The notes below the pieces were generated by a model. It had not been told where the DNA came from. It searched no databases and saw only the letters and a list, made by a program, of their open reading frames with translations. Source: Actinoplanes philippinensis (GTDB lineage: Bacteria; Actinomycetota; Actinomycetes; Mycobacteriales; Micromonosporaceae). From it: a DNA stretch of 64,000 nucleotides. The DNA lies in contig NZ_FONV01000001.1 in NCBI RefSeq assembly GCF_900113015.1, positions 558,001 through 622,000 of the forward strand. Reading direction: 5' to 3'. Positions 44,101-52,836 of the stretch are shown here, one piece after another (positions within the stretch are counted from its first letter, which is position 1; each line of letters opens with the position of its first letter). Both the position numbers and the translations under genes were made by a program.

Positions 44101-44552
44101 TGACCGGCAGCTACGACCACACGGCGATGCTGTGGGACGTCGAGAACCCGGCCGCGCCACGTCGGCTGACCACCCTGACCGGTCACGAGTACAAGGTCGG
44201 CGCGGTGGCGTTCAGCGCCGACGGCGCGACCGTGGTGACCGCCGAGGACGGCTCGTGGGCGATCCTGTGGGACGTCTCGCAGCCGTCGAAGCCGGTGCAG
44301 CTGGCCCGGATGCGGCTCGACCAGTACCACAGCCCGGTCGACATGGTGTTCAGCGCCGACGGGAACACCCTGGCCATCGGCACGAACTACGGCTGGGACG
44401 GGCGGCTGACCCTGTGGGACCTCACCGCGCTGACCGGCCTGCGGACCGATCCGGCCGCGCTGGGCTGCACGATCACCGGCCGCGGGCTCACCGCCGAGGA
44501 GTGGGCGCGGGAGGTGCCGGAGCTGCCGTTCCAGCTCACCTGCGGGCGCTGA
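41151..44552 (+). CDS. TIR / transmembrane / coiled-coil / WD40 protein
   Basis: A 1133-residue protein. Residues 1-~170 are a TIR domain (YNGFISYSHAADGRLAPAVQRGL; DQTGLSVTPALW; SSDYFVLMASPEAARSPWVNREIEHW) with E86 in the position of the NAD-cleaving glutamate. A membrane helix (~192-213) and an Ala/Glu/Arg-rich coiled coil (~215-430) follow, and from ~450 to the end there are about 14 WD40-like blades (typical LTGHGSTVLAVTFSPDGKTVMTGSYDHTAMLWDV). It looks like a membrane-tethered sensor with a TIR effector. Defence or stress signalling is a fair inference; no partner gene is evident except the PilZ gene upstream. Confidence 0.88.
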   Translation: MTVPYNGFISYSHAADGRLAPAVQRGLHHLARPWNRRRALWIFRDQTGLSVTPALWSSIQRAIDSSDYFVLMASPEAARSPWVNREIEHWVATKSADRILPVVTDGEWRWDRSRRDFDEASTAVPPALRGVFDEEPLHLDLRWARDDRHLTLRHSRFRDAIAQLAAPMHGVTKDDLEGEDVRQHRRAGRLRWAAVTSLALLALLTSVSGVFAVHNAEQANASAREAVRQQQEATAQRGSAAKFAGEAQRQQEMAERQEARARDAADEAQRQLTRADSAAARAAEQQRLAERQNTLARESAREMRRQQERAEEQARIARAQQRLAGTATTEARRQQKIAARQEKLAEEAGAEAREQERIAQEQGRLAGEAAAEARRQERIAREQEQRAETAKADAEREKANAEREKTNAEREKANAAREKANADQQQRIAISRRLVNEARAILQEEPQNALRMGIAAQRIHPEAETRRAVANLIASTRYAGAIDGVAEAEHGPGNLLVTVGDTGVVSLWDTTDRADAARLATIGTPGPLNNDMSLSRDGQVLALARDGVGELWDISVPARPALITTLPGDRYYHSVALGPDGRILVTGDRTGPDGYATLWDVSDRARPRELSTLTGSVSSGDGFVFSADGRTLVDSVNGTHVWDISTPAEPVARATIPAAGSVFALAFSPSQPLLAIGTSLGDLDVYDLTNTAKPVRTAQLEYDATTLMLSLAFSADGSVLASGDSDGRAVLWQMGAYPRRIADMTGTGGIEALAFSSDGRTVVTADSAGTAVLWNTTEFAAPQRLSESAAHDDQLQAMAYTSGGRSMITTGADGNAVVWDVTDRRSPVRRATLPVPGFGGWGRTAIGPSGTVIAGSGAEDGVVVLTDVTDPAAPAHRATLHTDVESPTTLAFHPDGRTVAVGGNGRLELWDLAGHRISILTFTLSSVGDIAFSPDGRTMAVTAITTVSLWDVTDRAAPRQLSVLTGHGSTVLAVTFSPDGKTVMTGSYDHTAMLWDVENPAAPRRLTTLTGHEYKVGAVAFSADGATVVTAEDGSWAILWDVSQPSKPVQLARMRLDQYHSPVDMVFSADGNTLAIGTNYGWDGRLTLWDLTALTGLRTDPAALGCTITGRGLTAEEWAREVPELPFQLTCGR
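42324..42419 (+). repeat. 21-bp tandem repeats coding EREKANA heptads
   Basis: Four to five units of a 21-bp repeat coding (A/E)REK(A/T)NA, residues ~392-423 of the TIR-WD40 protein. Exactly one coiled-coil heptad per unit, so unit gain or loss would change arm length without breaking register. Confidence 0.75.
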
Positions 44553-44649
44553 CACCGGCCCGGGGAGGCGTGTCAGCGCGCTGTCAGAACGCCGTCAGGG
44601 GCGGCGGTCATGGTCGGTGGGTCAGCACGATCCACACAGCAGGGAGACC

Positions 44650-45318
44650 ATGATGCACACGTACGACACCGCCGCCCCGGTCACCGTCGTCCTCGACATC
44701 CCGGCCGGCAGCATCGCGATCACCGCCGGCGACGACCGGCAGGCCACGGTCGAGGTGCACCCGGCGGACGACGCGAAGGGGCGGGACGTCAAGGCCGCCG
44801 CGCAGATCACCGTGGGGTACGCCGACGGGGTGCTGCGGATCGAGGCGCCCACCGCGCGGAACCAGCTCTTCGGCAACTCCGGTTCAGTCGCCGTGACGGT
44901 CCGGGTGCCCGCCGGGTCACGGGTCGAGGGCCGGGCCGCCGCGGCCGCGTTGCGGGGTGAGGGCCGGTTGGGTGAGGTCGTCTTCGACACCGCGCAGGGG
45001 CCGATCGTGATCGCCGAGGCCGCCGCCGCCCGGATCGGGGTGGCCGCCGGGGACGTGTCGATCGGGCGGCTCACCGGCCCGGCGGAGATCACCGTCAGCA
45101 AGGGCGACATCCGGATCGACGAGGCGGTACGGGGCGCTGTCGTGCTCCAGGCGCAGGCCGGGGCGATCGAGGTCGGCGTGGCGGCGGGCGTGTCCGCGAC
45201 CCTGAACGCGGGCGTCTCGAACGGCCGGATCGACAACCGCCTGAAGAACGACGGCGCCACCGAACTGGAGATCCACGCGACCACTTCGTACGGCGACATC
45301 GTCGCCCGCAGCCTCTGA
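44650..45318 (+). CDS. DUF4097-like beta-repeat protein
   Basis: 222 residues, start at 44650 or the adjacent ATG 44653 behind AGGGAG (44641-44646). Repeating short beta units (GSIAITAGDDRQATVEV; GDVSIGRLTGPAEITVSKGDIRI; GAIEVGVAAGVSATLNAGVSNGRI) match the DUF4097 right-handed beta fold. No signal peptide. DUF4097 genes often stand next to ABC transporter genes, as here with the ATPase gene 7 bp downstream. Confidence 0.8.
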   Translation: MMHTYDTAAPVTVVLDIPAGSIAITAGDDRQATVEVHPADDAKGRDVKAAAQITVGYADGVLRIEAPTARNQLFGNSGSVAVTVRVPAGSRVEGRAAAAALRGEGRLGEVVFDTAQGPIVIAEAAAARIGVAAGDVSIGRLTGPAEITVSKGDIRIDEAVRGAVVLQAQAGAIEVGVAAGVSATLNAGVSNGRIDNRLKNDGATELEIHATTSYGDIVARSL

Positions 45319-45325
45319 GCCACGG

Positions 45326-46036
45326 GTGGACGCCCGGTATGCGATCCACGTCGAAGGCCTGGTCAAACGGTACGGGCCGGCCGTCGCGCTGGACGGCGTC
45401 GACCTGCGGGTGCCGGCCGGCAGCGTCGCCGGGGTGCTCGGGCCGCCCGGCTCGGGCAAGACCACCCTGATCCGTGTCCTGGCCGGGCTGACCCGCCCCG
45501 ACGAGGGGCGGGTCACGATCTCCGCGCCGCGGGGAGCCCGGCTGGGACCGGCCGGGCCGGAGCGGGACCCGACGGCGGTGCTGCTCTTCGACGAGCCCAC
45601 CGCCGGCCTGGACCCGCACGGCCGGGACCGGCGGTGGGAGGAGATCCGCCGGCTGGTGCGCGACGGGGCGACGGCGCTGGTGACCACCCGGTTCCCGGAG
45701 GAGGCCGACCAGCTCGCCGACCGGATCACCGCCCTCGACCGGGGCCGGGTGGTCGCCGAGGGCCGGGCCGGGGAGCTGCGCCGGCGGATCGGCGGCCGGG
45801 TGCTGCAGGTGCGGGTCACGGTCGCCGCCGACGGCGACGCGGTGGCCCGGATCCTGCACGAGCTGACCGGCACGATCCCGGACCGGGATGCCGGCACCGG
45901 CCTGCTCACCGTTCCGGCCGGCGACGTGATGCTGGTGTCGGCGCTGGTCCGGCGGCTGGACACGGCCGGGATCCCGGTCGACGAGCTGGGCCTGCGCCTG
46001 CCCCGCCTGGACGAGGTGTTCAGATCGCTGCGGTGA
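45326..46036 (+). CDS. ABC transporter ATPase lacking Q-loop and signature motif
   Basis: 236 residues of a DrrA-like ATPase. Walker A (GPPGSGKTTLIRVLAGL) and Walker B/D-loop (AVLLFDEPTAGLDPHGRD) are perfect, as is the C-terminal DrrA-type region (VDELGLRLPRLDEVFRSL). Only ~45 residues separate the lysine region from Walker B instead of ~110: the helical subdomain with Q-loop and LSGGQ is missing and replaced by ISAPRGARLGPAGPERD. The H-loop histidine is also absent (VTTRF). No permease follows. ATP-driven transport by this protein is improbable; an in-frame deletion relic is the simplest view. Confidence 0.82.
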   Translation: MDARYAIHVEGLVKRYGPAVALDGVDLRVPAGSVAGVLGPPGSGKTTLIRVLAGLTRPDEGRVTISAPRGARLGPAGPERDPTAVLLFDEPTAGLDPHGRDRRWEEIRRLVRDGATALVTTRFPEEADQLADRITALDRGRVVAEGRAGELRRRIGGRVLQVRVTVAADGDAVARILHELTGTIPDRDAGTGLLTVPAGDVMLVSALVRRLDTAGIPVDELGLRLPRLDEVFRSLR

Positions 46037-49000
46037 GCCGCCGCAGCGCCTCCTCCCGCGGCAGTCGCGCGCCCCGCTCGTACGCCGCCCGGTAGGTCTG
46101 GTCACCGAGAGCGGTGACCAGACCGGCCACCAGGTCACGCAGCACCGGTTCGCCCCGGTCGAAGGCGCCGCGGATCGCCCGGCTCCAGCCCAGCGCGGTG
46201 GCCGCGTCGGCCGGCCGGTCCTCCAGGGCCAGCAACTCGCCGACCTGCTCGGCCGCCCAGGCCAGGCCGTTGCTCTGGTTACGGGTGATGTTCGGCCGGA
46301 CCGCCCGCGGCAGCAGCTCGCGGGCGGCGGCGGGGTCGCGTGCGGCGAGCCGGTTCATCATCCGGGTGCCGTCGATCAGATCAAGGGCCATCCGCTCGGG
46401 GTACGGCAGATCGTGCACCCGTTCCAGCAGCGTGTCGAGGGTGCGCTCGGCCGCGGCGAGGTCACCCGACCGGCGTTCCCAGGCGGCGACCCCGAACAGC
46501 AGGGCCGCCTCGCGACGACGGCCCAGCCGGCCGGCCCGCTGCTGCATGGCCAGCAGGTCCCGCCGGGCGCCGACGAGGTCGCCGCCACGCATCCGCTCCC
46601 GGGCCAGCCGGTTGCGTGACCAGTACAGGTAGTCCTCGGTGCCGAGTTCGGCGCTGATCGCGACGGCCCGTTCGAACGCGGCGATCGACGTGCCGTAGTC
46701 GCCGCGCAGCGACGGGAGCCGGCCGATCGCGAGCAGGCTCATCACCAGGCCCCACCGGTCGCCGGCCTCCTCGAAACCGCGGACCGCCTCCTCCCGGGCG
46801 CGGGCGCCGCCGTCCAGGTCGCCCTGCTCGACGAGGGTGAAGTTGTGCGCCCAGTTCGCGCTGGCCCGGGTCCACGGGTCCGGCGAGGTCAGCGCCTGAT
46901 CGAAACCGGACTCGGCCGCGGGGGAGAATGCCTGCTGCGAGATCCACAGCAGACGTGCCGGGTGGACCTCCCGGGCGCGCAGCGTGGTCCGTACCAGAGC
47001 AAGGGCCTTGTGGGCGCCGTCCGGCGCGATGGCGCCGAGCTCGCACAACGCGGCGAGGAACGTCTCCAGCTGGGCGTTGAGCCCCCGGTTGGCCCAATAC
47101 CAGAACAGGGCCTTGATGAAGCGGTACGTCCGGACGGCGTCCCCGGCGTCGAGGACCGTGCGCAGCGCGGCGGTGATGTTGTCGTGCTCGGCGTCCAGCA
47201 CGGCGAACGCGCCCAGCTGCGCACCGGTGCGCAGCCGCGGCTCCAGGCGTTCGGCCAGCTCCAGGTGGTGGTCGGCGAACCGGTCGGCGATGTCGTCGCC
47301 GGCCGCGGCCAGTTGCTGCGCGCCGTACGCCCGGACGGTCTCCAGCATCCGGTAGCGGCCGCCGTCCTGCTGCACGATCGACTTCTCCACCAGCGCGTCC
47401 AGCACGTAGAGCACGTCCGCCGCGGGCAGCGTCGCGTCGGCGCAGACCGCTTCGAGAGCGTCCGGACCGGCCCCGCCGGGGAAGATCGACAGCCGGCGGG
47501 CCAGGGTCCGCTCCGCCTCGTCGAGCAGGTCCCAGCTCCACTCCACCATGGCCAGCAGGGTGCGCTGCCGGGGCATCGCGGCCCGGCTGCCCGACGTCAG
47601 CAATCGAAACCGGTCGTCGAGCCCGCTGACGATCTGCTGCACCGCCATCGACCGCAGTTTGACGGCGGCCAGCTCCAGCGCCAGCGGCATCCCGTCGAGA
47701 CGCCAGCAGATCTCCACCACCGCGTCGACGGTCCGCTCGTCCAGGGCGAACCCGGGGCGGACACCGGCGGCCCGGTCGACGAAGAGCCGCACCGCGGCGG
47801 CGCCGGCGGCGGTCGCGACGTCCGGCTCCCCGGCGGGCAGCGCCAGCGGCCCGAGATGGCACAGCGCCTCTCCGGTGATCGCCAGCGGCTCCCGGCTGGT
47901 GGCCAGGATCCGCAGCGTCGCCACCCGGCCCAGCAGGTCGTCGGCGAGCCGGGCGGCAGCGTCCACCAGGTGCTCGCAGTTGTCCAGGATCAGCAGGGCG
48001 TCGCCGACGTCGAGCAGCTCGGTGAGCCGGTCGATCGCCGTCTGCTGCCCGCTGTCGTAGAGCCGGCCGTGCGACGAGCCGACCACCGCGAGGACCGCGT
48101 CGGCCAGCTGCTCCGGGTCGCCGATGCCGGCCAGCGGCACGAACCACACCCGCCCCGGATCGTGGGCGGGGTCCCGCCGGGCCGCCTCCAGCGACAGCCG
48201 GGTCTTGCCGGCGCCGCCGGGACCGACGACGGTGACCAGCCGGGCGGCGCCCATCAGCCGGGCGATCCCGGCCAGCTCGTCCTCCCGCCCGACGAAAGTG
48301 GTGACCCCGGCCGGCAGGCGGCTCGACGGCGCCGCCGGGACAGCGGGGACGGGCCGCTCGAGCTGGCCACGCAGCAGCGACAGGTGCAGCTCACGCAGCT
48401 CCGGGGACGGGTCGACACCCAGCTCGTCGCCGAGCCGGGCCCGGATCTGCTCGTAGACGGCGAGCGCGTCGGACTGGCGGCCGGCCGCGGTCAGCGCCCG
48501 CATCCGCAGCATGGCGAGCCGTTCGCTGAGGGGCCGGCGCACCGCGGCGGCGCTCAGGTCGGCCAGGACCTCGGCGTGGCGGCCCAGCCCCAGCTCCGCC
48601 TCGAAACGGTCCTCGGCGGCATCGGCCCGCAGCTCCTCCAGACGGGCCGCCGCGTTGCGGGCGAACGGGGCGTCGAGGACGTCGGAGAGCGCGCTCGTGT
48701 GCCACAGCGCTGCCGCCGCGCCCAGCGTGGCGGCGGCCTCGGCAGTCCGGCCGGCCGCGAGCTGACGGCGGCCTTTGGCGGCGAGCTGCTCGAACCGGTG
48801 CGCGTCGACGTCGTCGGTGCCGATCGGCAGCCGGTAGCCGCCGGCCGCGAAGTCCACCGTCGCCGTGACGCCGAGAACCCGGCGCAGCCGGGACACCAGG
48901 CCCTGCAGCGCCGCAGCGGCGCCGGCCGGCGGGTGCTCGCCCCACAGGTCGTCGATGAGCGTGTCGGCCTGCACCGGACGGCCGGCGGCCAGCGCGAGGC

Positions 49001-49094
49001 GCGCCAGCAGCATCCGCAGCCGGGCGCCGGGGACCTCCACCGGCACGCCGTCGTCCGATGTGGCCGTCACCGGACCCAGAACCACAACCCGCAC
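46020..49094 (-). CDS. AfsR/SARP-family regulator (BTAD, NB-ARC, TPR)
   Basis: 1024 residues from GTG 49094, chosen because the protein family begins with VRVVVLGPV; the frame runs 15 codons further upstream through the terminator hairpin, which is unlikely to be coding. Winged helix (VPGARLRMLLARLALAAG), BTAD (DAHRFEQLAAKGRRQLAAG...DPSPELRELHLSLL), NB-ARC with VVGPGGAGKTRLSLEAA, LLILDNCEHLVDAAA and GLPL-equivalent DGMPLALELAAVKL, then TPR-like helices to the end. Complete architecture, in contrast to the cut SARP at 35339. 17-bp overlap with the convergent ABC ATPase gene. Confidence 0.9.
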   Translation of the reverse strand: MRVVVLGPVTATSDDGVPVEVPGARLRMLLARLALAAGRPVQADTLIDDLWGEHPPAGAAAALQGLVSRLRRVLGVTATVDFAAGGYRLPIGTDDVDAHRFEQLAAKGRRQLAAGRTAEAAATLGAAAALWHTSALSDVLDAPFARNAAARLEELRADAAEDRFEAELGLGRHAEVLADLSAAAVRRPLSERLAMLRMRALTAAGRQSDALAVYEQIRARLGDELGVDPSPELRELHLSLLRGQLERPVPAVPAAPSSRLPAGVTTFVGREDELAGIARLMGAARLVTVVGPGGAGKTRLSLEAARRDPAHDPGRVWFVPLAGIGDPEQLADAVLAVVGSSHGRLYDSGQQTAIDRLTELLDVGDALLILDNCEHLVDAAARLADDLLGRVATLRILATSREPLAITGEALCHLGPLALPAGEPDVATAAGAAAVRLFVDRAAGVRPGFALDERTVDAVVEICWRLDGMPLALELAAVKLRSMAVQQIVSGLDDRFRLLTSGSRAAMPRQRTLLAMVEWSWDLLDEAERTLARRLSIFPGGAGPDALEAVCADATLPAADVLYVLDALVEKSIVQQDGGRYRMLETVRAYGAQQLAAAGDDIADRFADHHLELAERLEPRLRTGAQLGAFAVLDAEHDNITAALRTVLDAGDAVRTYRFIKALFWYWANRGLNAQLETFLAALCELGAIAPDGAHKALALVRTTLRAREVHPARLLWISQQAFSPAAESGFDQALTSPDPWTRASANWAHNFTLVEQGDLDGGARAREEAVRGFEEAGDRWGLVMSLLAIGRLPSLRGDYGTSIAAFERAVAISAELGTEDYLYWSRNRLARERMRGGDLVGARRDLLAMQQRAGRLGRRREAALLFGVAAWERRSGDLAAAERTLDTLLERVHDLPYPERMALDLIDGTRMMNRLAARDPAAARELLPRAVRPNITRNQSNGLAWAAEQVGELLALEDRPADAATALGWSRAIRGAFDRGEPVLRDLVAGLVTALGDQTYRAAYERGARLPREEALRRLTAAI

Positions 49095-49110
49095 CGGAGC
49101 ATGATCGCAA

Positions 49111-49140
49111 AGTGCCCGGGGCGGCGTGGCCCCGGGCACT
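49111..49140 (-). terminator. perfect 12-bp hairpin after the secreted hydrolase gene
   Basis: AGTGCCCGGGGC (49111-49122) and GCCCCGGGCACT (49129-49140) with a 6-nt loop. It starts 9 bp after the hydrolase stop codon on the minus strand. No T-tract follows, which is usual for high-GC actinomycete terminators. It separates the hydrolase from the regulator gene. Confidence 0.85.
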
Positions 49141-49148
49141 CACCGTCG

Positions 49149-51827
49149 TCAGTCCGTCACGGCGCCGTCGACCGGCGGCAGGAAGACCGGATCCCACGCG
49201 CCGGGCAGGAACAGCAGGCCCTCCAGCCGGGTGTGCTCGGTGCCCTCGGCCTCGCCGTCGGCCACGGTCGGCACGCTGAACCGCACCGACGTCGTGCCGG
49301 TGGGGACCTCCAGGAACGGCTGGAGACCGGAGGCCGACAGTGGCCGGGACGGCTCCGGATCCTCCCCGCTGTTCTCGGTGAACCACTGCGGATCGACGTC
49401 GGCCGACGACAACTCGGGGGTGGAGGCCGGCGGCTGCGGCAGGAAGATCAGGTACGTGAAGTCGTCGACCGCCGCGGACAGGGTGATCGTCCAGGTCAGC
49501 GGTGACCCCTCGGTGGCCGTGGCCGCGGGGGTGATCGTGACGTCCGGCGCGGGCTCGTCCTCCCGTACCACGACACCGCCGTCGTAGTCGCCGACCACCG
49601 CTCCCCGGATCGCCTTCGCCGCCACCGTCCACCGCCGGTCACCGCCGTAGGTGGTGTTGCCCGGCACCGAGACCGGCACCGGGATCCGGGTGGCGCCCGG
49701 CTTCACCTCGGCCACCCAGCTCGTCGCCCGGTAGGTACGCCCGTCGATGACGAACAACCGGACCGCGGCCGTGCGCGGCCCCTTCGACGTGACCTGCACC
49801 GTGTAGGCCGCCTCGCCGGAGTCGCCCTCGTCGACGGTGATCTCCCCGACGTCGATCCGGTTCAGGTCGGCGGGCCGCGGCGCCGGGGCGCCCGGCCGCC
49901 AGCCCCAGGCGTCGATCAGCCAGGCCGGTCCGTCGCCGCGCGGGGTGATGTCCAGCCGGGCCACCGAGCGGACGCCCGCCGGCAGCGGCAGCCGGACCTC
50001 CTGCGCCCAGTGCGACCTGGTCCAGTCGCTGCCGGGCAGCCCGGCCACGGTGGCCGTGCCGAGGTCGGCGCGCCGGCCACGGTCGTCGGTGACCGTGACG
50101 GCGAACCCGGTGGGCGGCGCGTTCGGCGGGACGATCAGCCGCATCGCCAGCGCGCGGGAGCCGGCCACCGGCAGCGCCTTCGCCGGGGTCAGCGTGGCGG
50201 TGACGCCGCCGTCGAGCGCGACCACCTTCCGGCCGGGCTCCGGCACCGTCAGGGACACGAAATGCGGTGACCGCGTCACCGGATCGTCCGGGCTGATGCA
50301 GGTGTCCTCGGCCGTGGCCGGGACCTGGTCGCAGAGCCGGGCGTTCCGGACGCCCAGGGTCTCGTCCGGAACGACGGCGGCCGTCCGGTTCGCCCCGATC
50401 GCGTGGCTCAGCACGCGAACGGGACCGGCCGACGGCGCGCGTACCCCGGTGCCGTCCAGCAGGGGCCGGGCCCGGTCGTCACCGAGCGCGAAGAGCCGGG
50501 CCGCCGCCGCGATGTAGGTCGCGCCGGCCGTCTGCTGCTGTGCCGCGGTGAGCCGGACCGCGCCGGGCCCGGGGGTGCACAGCGGATCGCCCTCACGCCG
50601 GAAGTCGTCGATCGCCGGCCCGGCCGCCTGTCCCGGCGTCCACTCGGTGTTGAAGAAGTTGTGGTTCGCGCCGACCATGTAGAGCGCGCTGTGCAGCGCC
50701 CGGCCGGAGCTGACCCCGCGGGTGGCGTCGACGAACATCTGCCCCTGCAGGTCGGAGACGTCACCGTCGCAGCCCGGCAGGATCGTCGCCGACGGCACGT
50801 CCGGCTGCGGGTTCTGACCGAACAGGGTGGGCCCGACCAGCAGCAGGCCCCGGATCGTCCAGCGGACCCGGCCCCGGTAGTCGTCGTGCGCCGGCGGGTC
50901 GAGGCTGTCGACGGCGGCCCGGTTCACGCCTTCGCCACCCCGCGAGTGGCCCATCAGGAAGACCCGGGACAGGTCGGCCCGCGGCGCCGCACGGACGATC
51001 GCCGGGGCCTCGGCGCGGCCGCCGCCGGACCAGTCGGCCCAGCGGTCCAGGTGCATCCGGACCAGCGAGGAGCGGGCCTGCGCGCCACCGTCGGTGTCCG
51101 CGAGGTCCTGCGCGTTGACGCCGTTCGCGGAGATCGACACGGTGACGTAGCCCTGCGACGCGAGCAGCTCCTGGGCCTGCAGGTAGCCCCGGTGGCTGGG
51201 CACCGGCCGGGATCCGGCCGGGCACGGCCACTCCAGGCTGATCGAGTCGAGGTCGTCGCCGGCGAAACAACTCCAGTGCCGGCCGTGCAGGAACACCGCG
51301 AGCGGCCGGGCGCCCGGCGCGCCCTTCGGCGCCACCACGACGGCCTGCATCTCCACCGGGGACGGGTAGGTCGACAGTTTCACGCCGGGCAGCGTGTACT
51401 CGCCGGTCGTCGTCGCGTACGGCCCCTTGACGCCCGGGTCCACCGCGGCGGCCGGCAGCTCCGGCAGGGTCGCGGGCGCGGGCGCGGCCGGTCGCTTCGG
51501 TGTCGGCGCGGCCGCGTCGACCCGTTCACCGCCGATCCGGACCTGCAGGTCGGTCAGCCGCCCGCGGGCGCCGCCCGGGAGGACGAACGTGCGCAGGCCG
51601 GCGGTCGGACGGGCGTGGCCGAGCAGCCGGTCACCGGACCAGAACTCGACTCGCGCGTCACCGGGCGGGACGACGTCCTCGCTGGTCCAGGTCAGCGATC
51701 CGGCGGCGAACGACCAGCCGGGCGGCAGCACGCTCGGCACGGGCTCCGGCGGATCCGCGGAGGCGGGCGCCGGTGCTCCCAGCAGCAGGGTGCTCGCCGC
51801 TACGGCGGCGACCAGAAATCTACGCAT
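49149..51827 (-). CDS. secreted alpha/beta hydrolase with Calx-beta-like C-terminus
   Basis: 892 residues from ATG 51827. Signal peptide MRRFLVAAVAASTLLLGAPAPASA. Residues ~150-500 are an alpha/beta hydrolase: HGRHWSCF near the oxyanion region, nucleophile serine in MGHSRGGEGVN, a late DxxG...GANHNFFNTEW histidine region. Then beta-sandwich segments, ending in Calx-beta-like sequence (TVDEGDSGEAAYTVQVTSKGPRTAAV; ATEGSPLTWTITLSAAVDDF). A secreted esterase or polymer-degrading lipase-like enzyme is likely, substrate unknown. It lies 49 bp downstream of the GH26 gene on the same strand. Confidence 0.82.
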   Translation of the reverse strand: MRRFLVAAVAASTLLLGAPAPASADPPEPVPSVLPPGWSFAAGSLTWTSEDVVPPGDARVEFWSGDRLLGHARPTAGLRTFVLPGGARGRLTDLQVRIGGERVDAAAPTPKRPAAPAPATLPELPAAAVDPGVKGPYATTTGEYTLPGVKLSTYPSPVEMQAVVVAPKGAPGARPLAVFLHGRHWSCFAGDDLDSISLEWPCPAGSRPVPSHRGYLQAQELLASQGYVTVSISANGVNAQDLADTDGGAQARSSLVRMHLDRWADWSGGGRAEAPAIVRAAPRADLSRVFLMGHSRGGEGVNRAAVDSLDPPAHDDYRGRVRWTIRGLLLVGPTLFGQNPQPDVPSATILPGCDGDVSDLQGQMFVDATRGVSSGRALHSALYMVGANHNFFNTEWTPGQAAGPAIDDFRREGDPLCTPGPGAVRLTAAQQQTAGATYIAAAARLFALGDDRARPLLDGTGVRAPSAGPVRVLSHAIGANRTAAVVPDETLGVRNARLCDQVPATAEDTCISPDDPVTRSPHFVSLTVPEPGRKVVALDGGVTATLTPAKALPVAGSRALAMRLIVPPNAPPTGFAVTVTDDRGRRADLGTATVAGLPGSDWTRSHWAQEVRLPLPAGVRSVARLDITPRGDGPAWLIDAWGWRPGAPAPRPADLNRIDVGEITVDEGDSGEAAYTVQVTSKGPRTAAVRLFVIDGRTYRATSWVAEVKPGATRIPVPVSVPGNTTYGGDRRWTVAAKAIRGAVVGDYDGGVVVREDEPAPDVTITPAATATEGSPLTWTITLSAAVDDFTYLIFLPQPPASTPELSSADVDPQWFTENSGEDPEPSRPLSASGLQPFLEVPTGTTSVRFSVPTVADGEAEGTEHTRLEGLLFLPGAWDPVFLPPVDGAVTD

Positions 51828-51876
51828 GCATTCCGTCTTAGTCGATGCATGCAAATATTCCTATTGCTGATGATTC

Positions 51877-52836
51877 TCAGCCGGAGAAACGGCTCTTCCG
51901 GGCCATCCTGCGGTACGCCGCGAGCGCCTCGGCGTCGCTGTCCGGCCGGAAGTTCCGGGACGTGCCCTTCTGCTGATCGGTGTCGAACCAGACCACCGCC
52001 CCGATCGACGGCGTCGCGTCCACATAGGCGGAGAGCTTGCGGATCCACGGCGCCTTGGTGTTCCGGCCGTGGCCGATCGCCGCCGTCTCGGCCAGCACGA
52101 TCGGCTTGCGCTTGCCGTAGGCGGCGACGATCGGGGTGAACAGCGTCCGCGGCGACTCCCGGGAGAAGTTGTAGCCGGACACCCCGACCCAGTCGACGTA
52201 GGCGTCCCCCGGGTAGTAGCGCTGGAACCTGTTCCACGACACGTCCGGGCCGGAGTTCCAGTTCGGGCCCCACACCCACGCGACGTTGGTGGCGCCCTCC
52301 TCCCGGAAGATCCGGTGCATCCGCCGCCACGATCGGACGTACCCCGCCGGCTTCCGGCCGTTGTGGGCGCCGTCCCAGTCGAACCAGTTGCCGTTCATCT
52401 CCCAGCCCCAGCGCAGCATGACCGGACGCCGCATGCCGGCCAGACGGGTCGCCATCAGCGCGATGTCCCGGTCCGACCTCCCGCTGGTGATCCGCTTGTG
52501 GAAGGTCCCGTGCCAGGACACCATGAGCACCGCGCCGGACGGCACCTCCGGCTCGCTGACCGGGGCGTAACCCGTCCACGGGTAGTAGCGGTGCACGATC
52601 CGCTGGTCCCGGCCCAGCTGGCGGCGGCGCAGCTCCAGACTCTCGGTCAGCGTCCGGCCGCGCAACGAGAGGTACGAGCCGAGCATCGCCCGGCCCCGCC
52701 GGAACCGGACCGGGCCGCCCCACGCCGACGCCGCCTCCACCGGCGGGGCCGCATCGGCCGCCGTGGCGACGCCGCTGGTCAGGGTCGCCGCCGGCACCGC
52801 CATCGTCAACAGGCTCAGCGCCCGGCGCCGGTTCAT
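51877..52836 (-). CDS. secreted GH26 family glycoside hydrolase (beta-mannanase-like)
   Basis: 319 residues from ATG 52836. The N-terminus NRRRALSLLTMAVPAATLTSGVATAADA looks like a Tat-type signal. The catalytic acid/base is E146 (RWGWEMNGNWF) and the nucleophile E250 (PIVLAETAAIG), both in typical GH26 surroundings, with the aromatic WVWGPNW and WVGVSGYNF strands between. Beta-1,4-mannan or beta-1,3/1,4-glucan could be the substrate. No carbohydrate-binding module. Probably transcribed together with the secreted hydrolase gene downstream. Confidence 0.88.
   Translation of the reverse strand: MNRRRALSLLTMAVPAATLTSGVATAADAAPPVEAASAWGGPVRFRRGRAMLGSYLSLRGRTLTESLELRRRQLGRDQRIVHRYYPWTGYAPVSEPEVPSGAVLMVSWHGTFHKRITSGRSDRDIALMATRLAGMRRPVMLRWGWEMNGNWFDWDGAHNGRKPAGYVRSWRRMHRIFREEGATNVAWVWGPNWNSGPDVSWNRFQRYYPGDAYVDWVGVSGYNFSRESPRTLFTPIVAAYGKRKPIVLAETAAIGHGRNTKAPWIRKLSAYVDATPSIGAVVWFDTDQQKGTSRNFRPDSDAEALAAYRRMARKSRFSG

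Noticed and set aside
46845..49505. 886-residue plus-strand frame opposite the AfsR-like gene
   Set aside because: Low-complexity Gly/Arg/Gln-rich translation, no domain, fully antisense to a gene with clear motifs.
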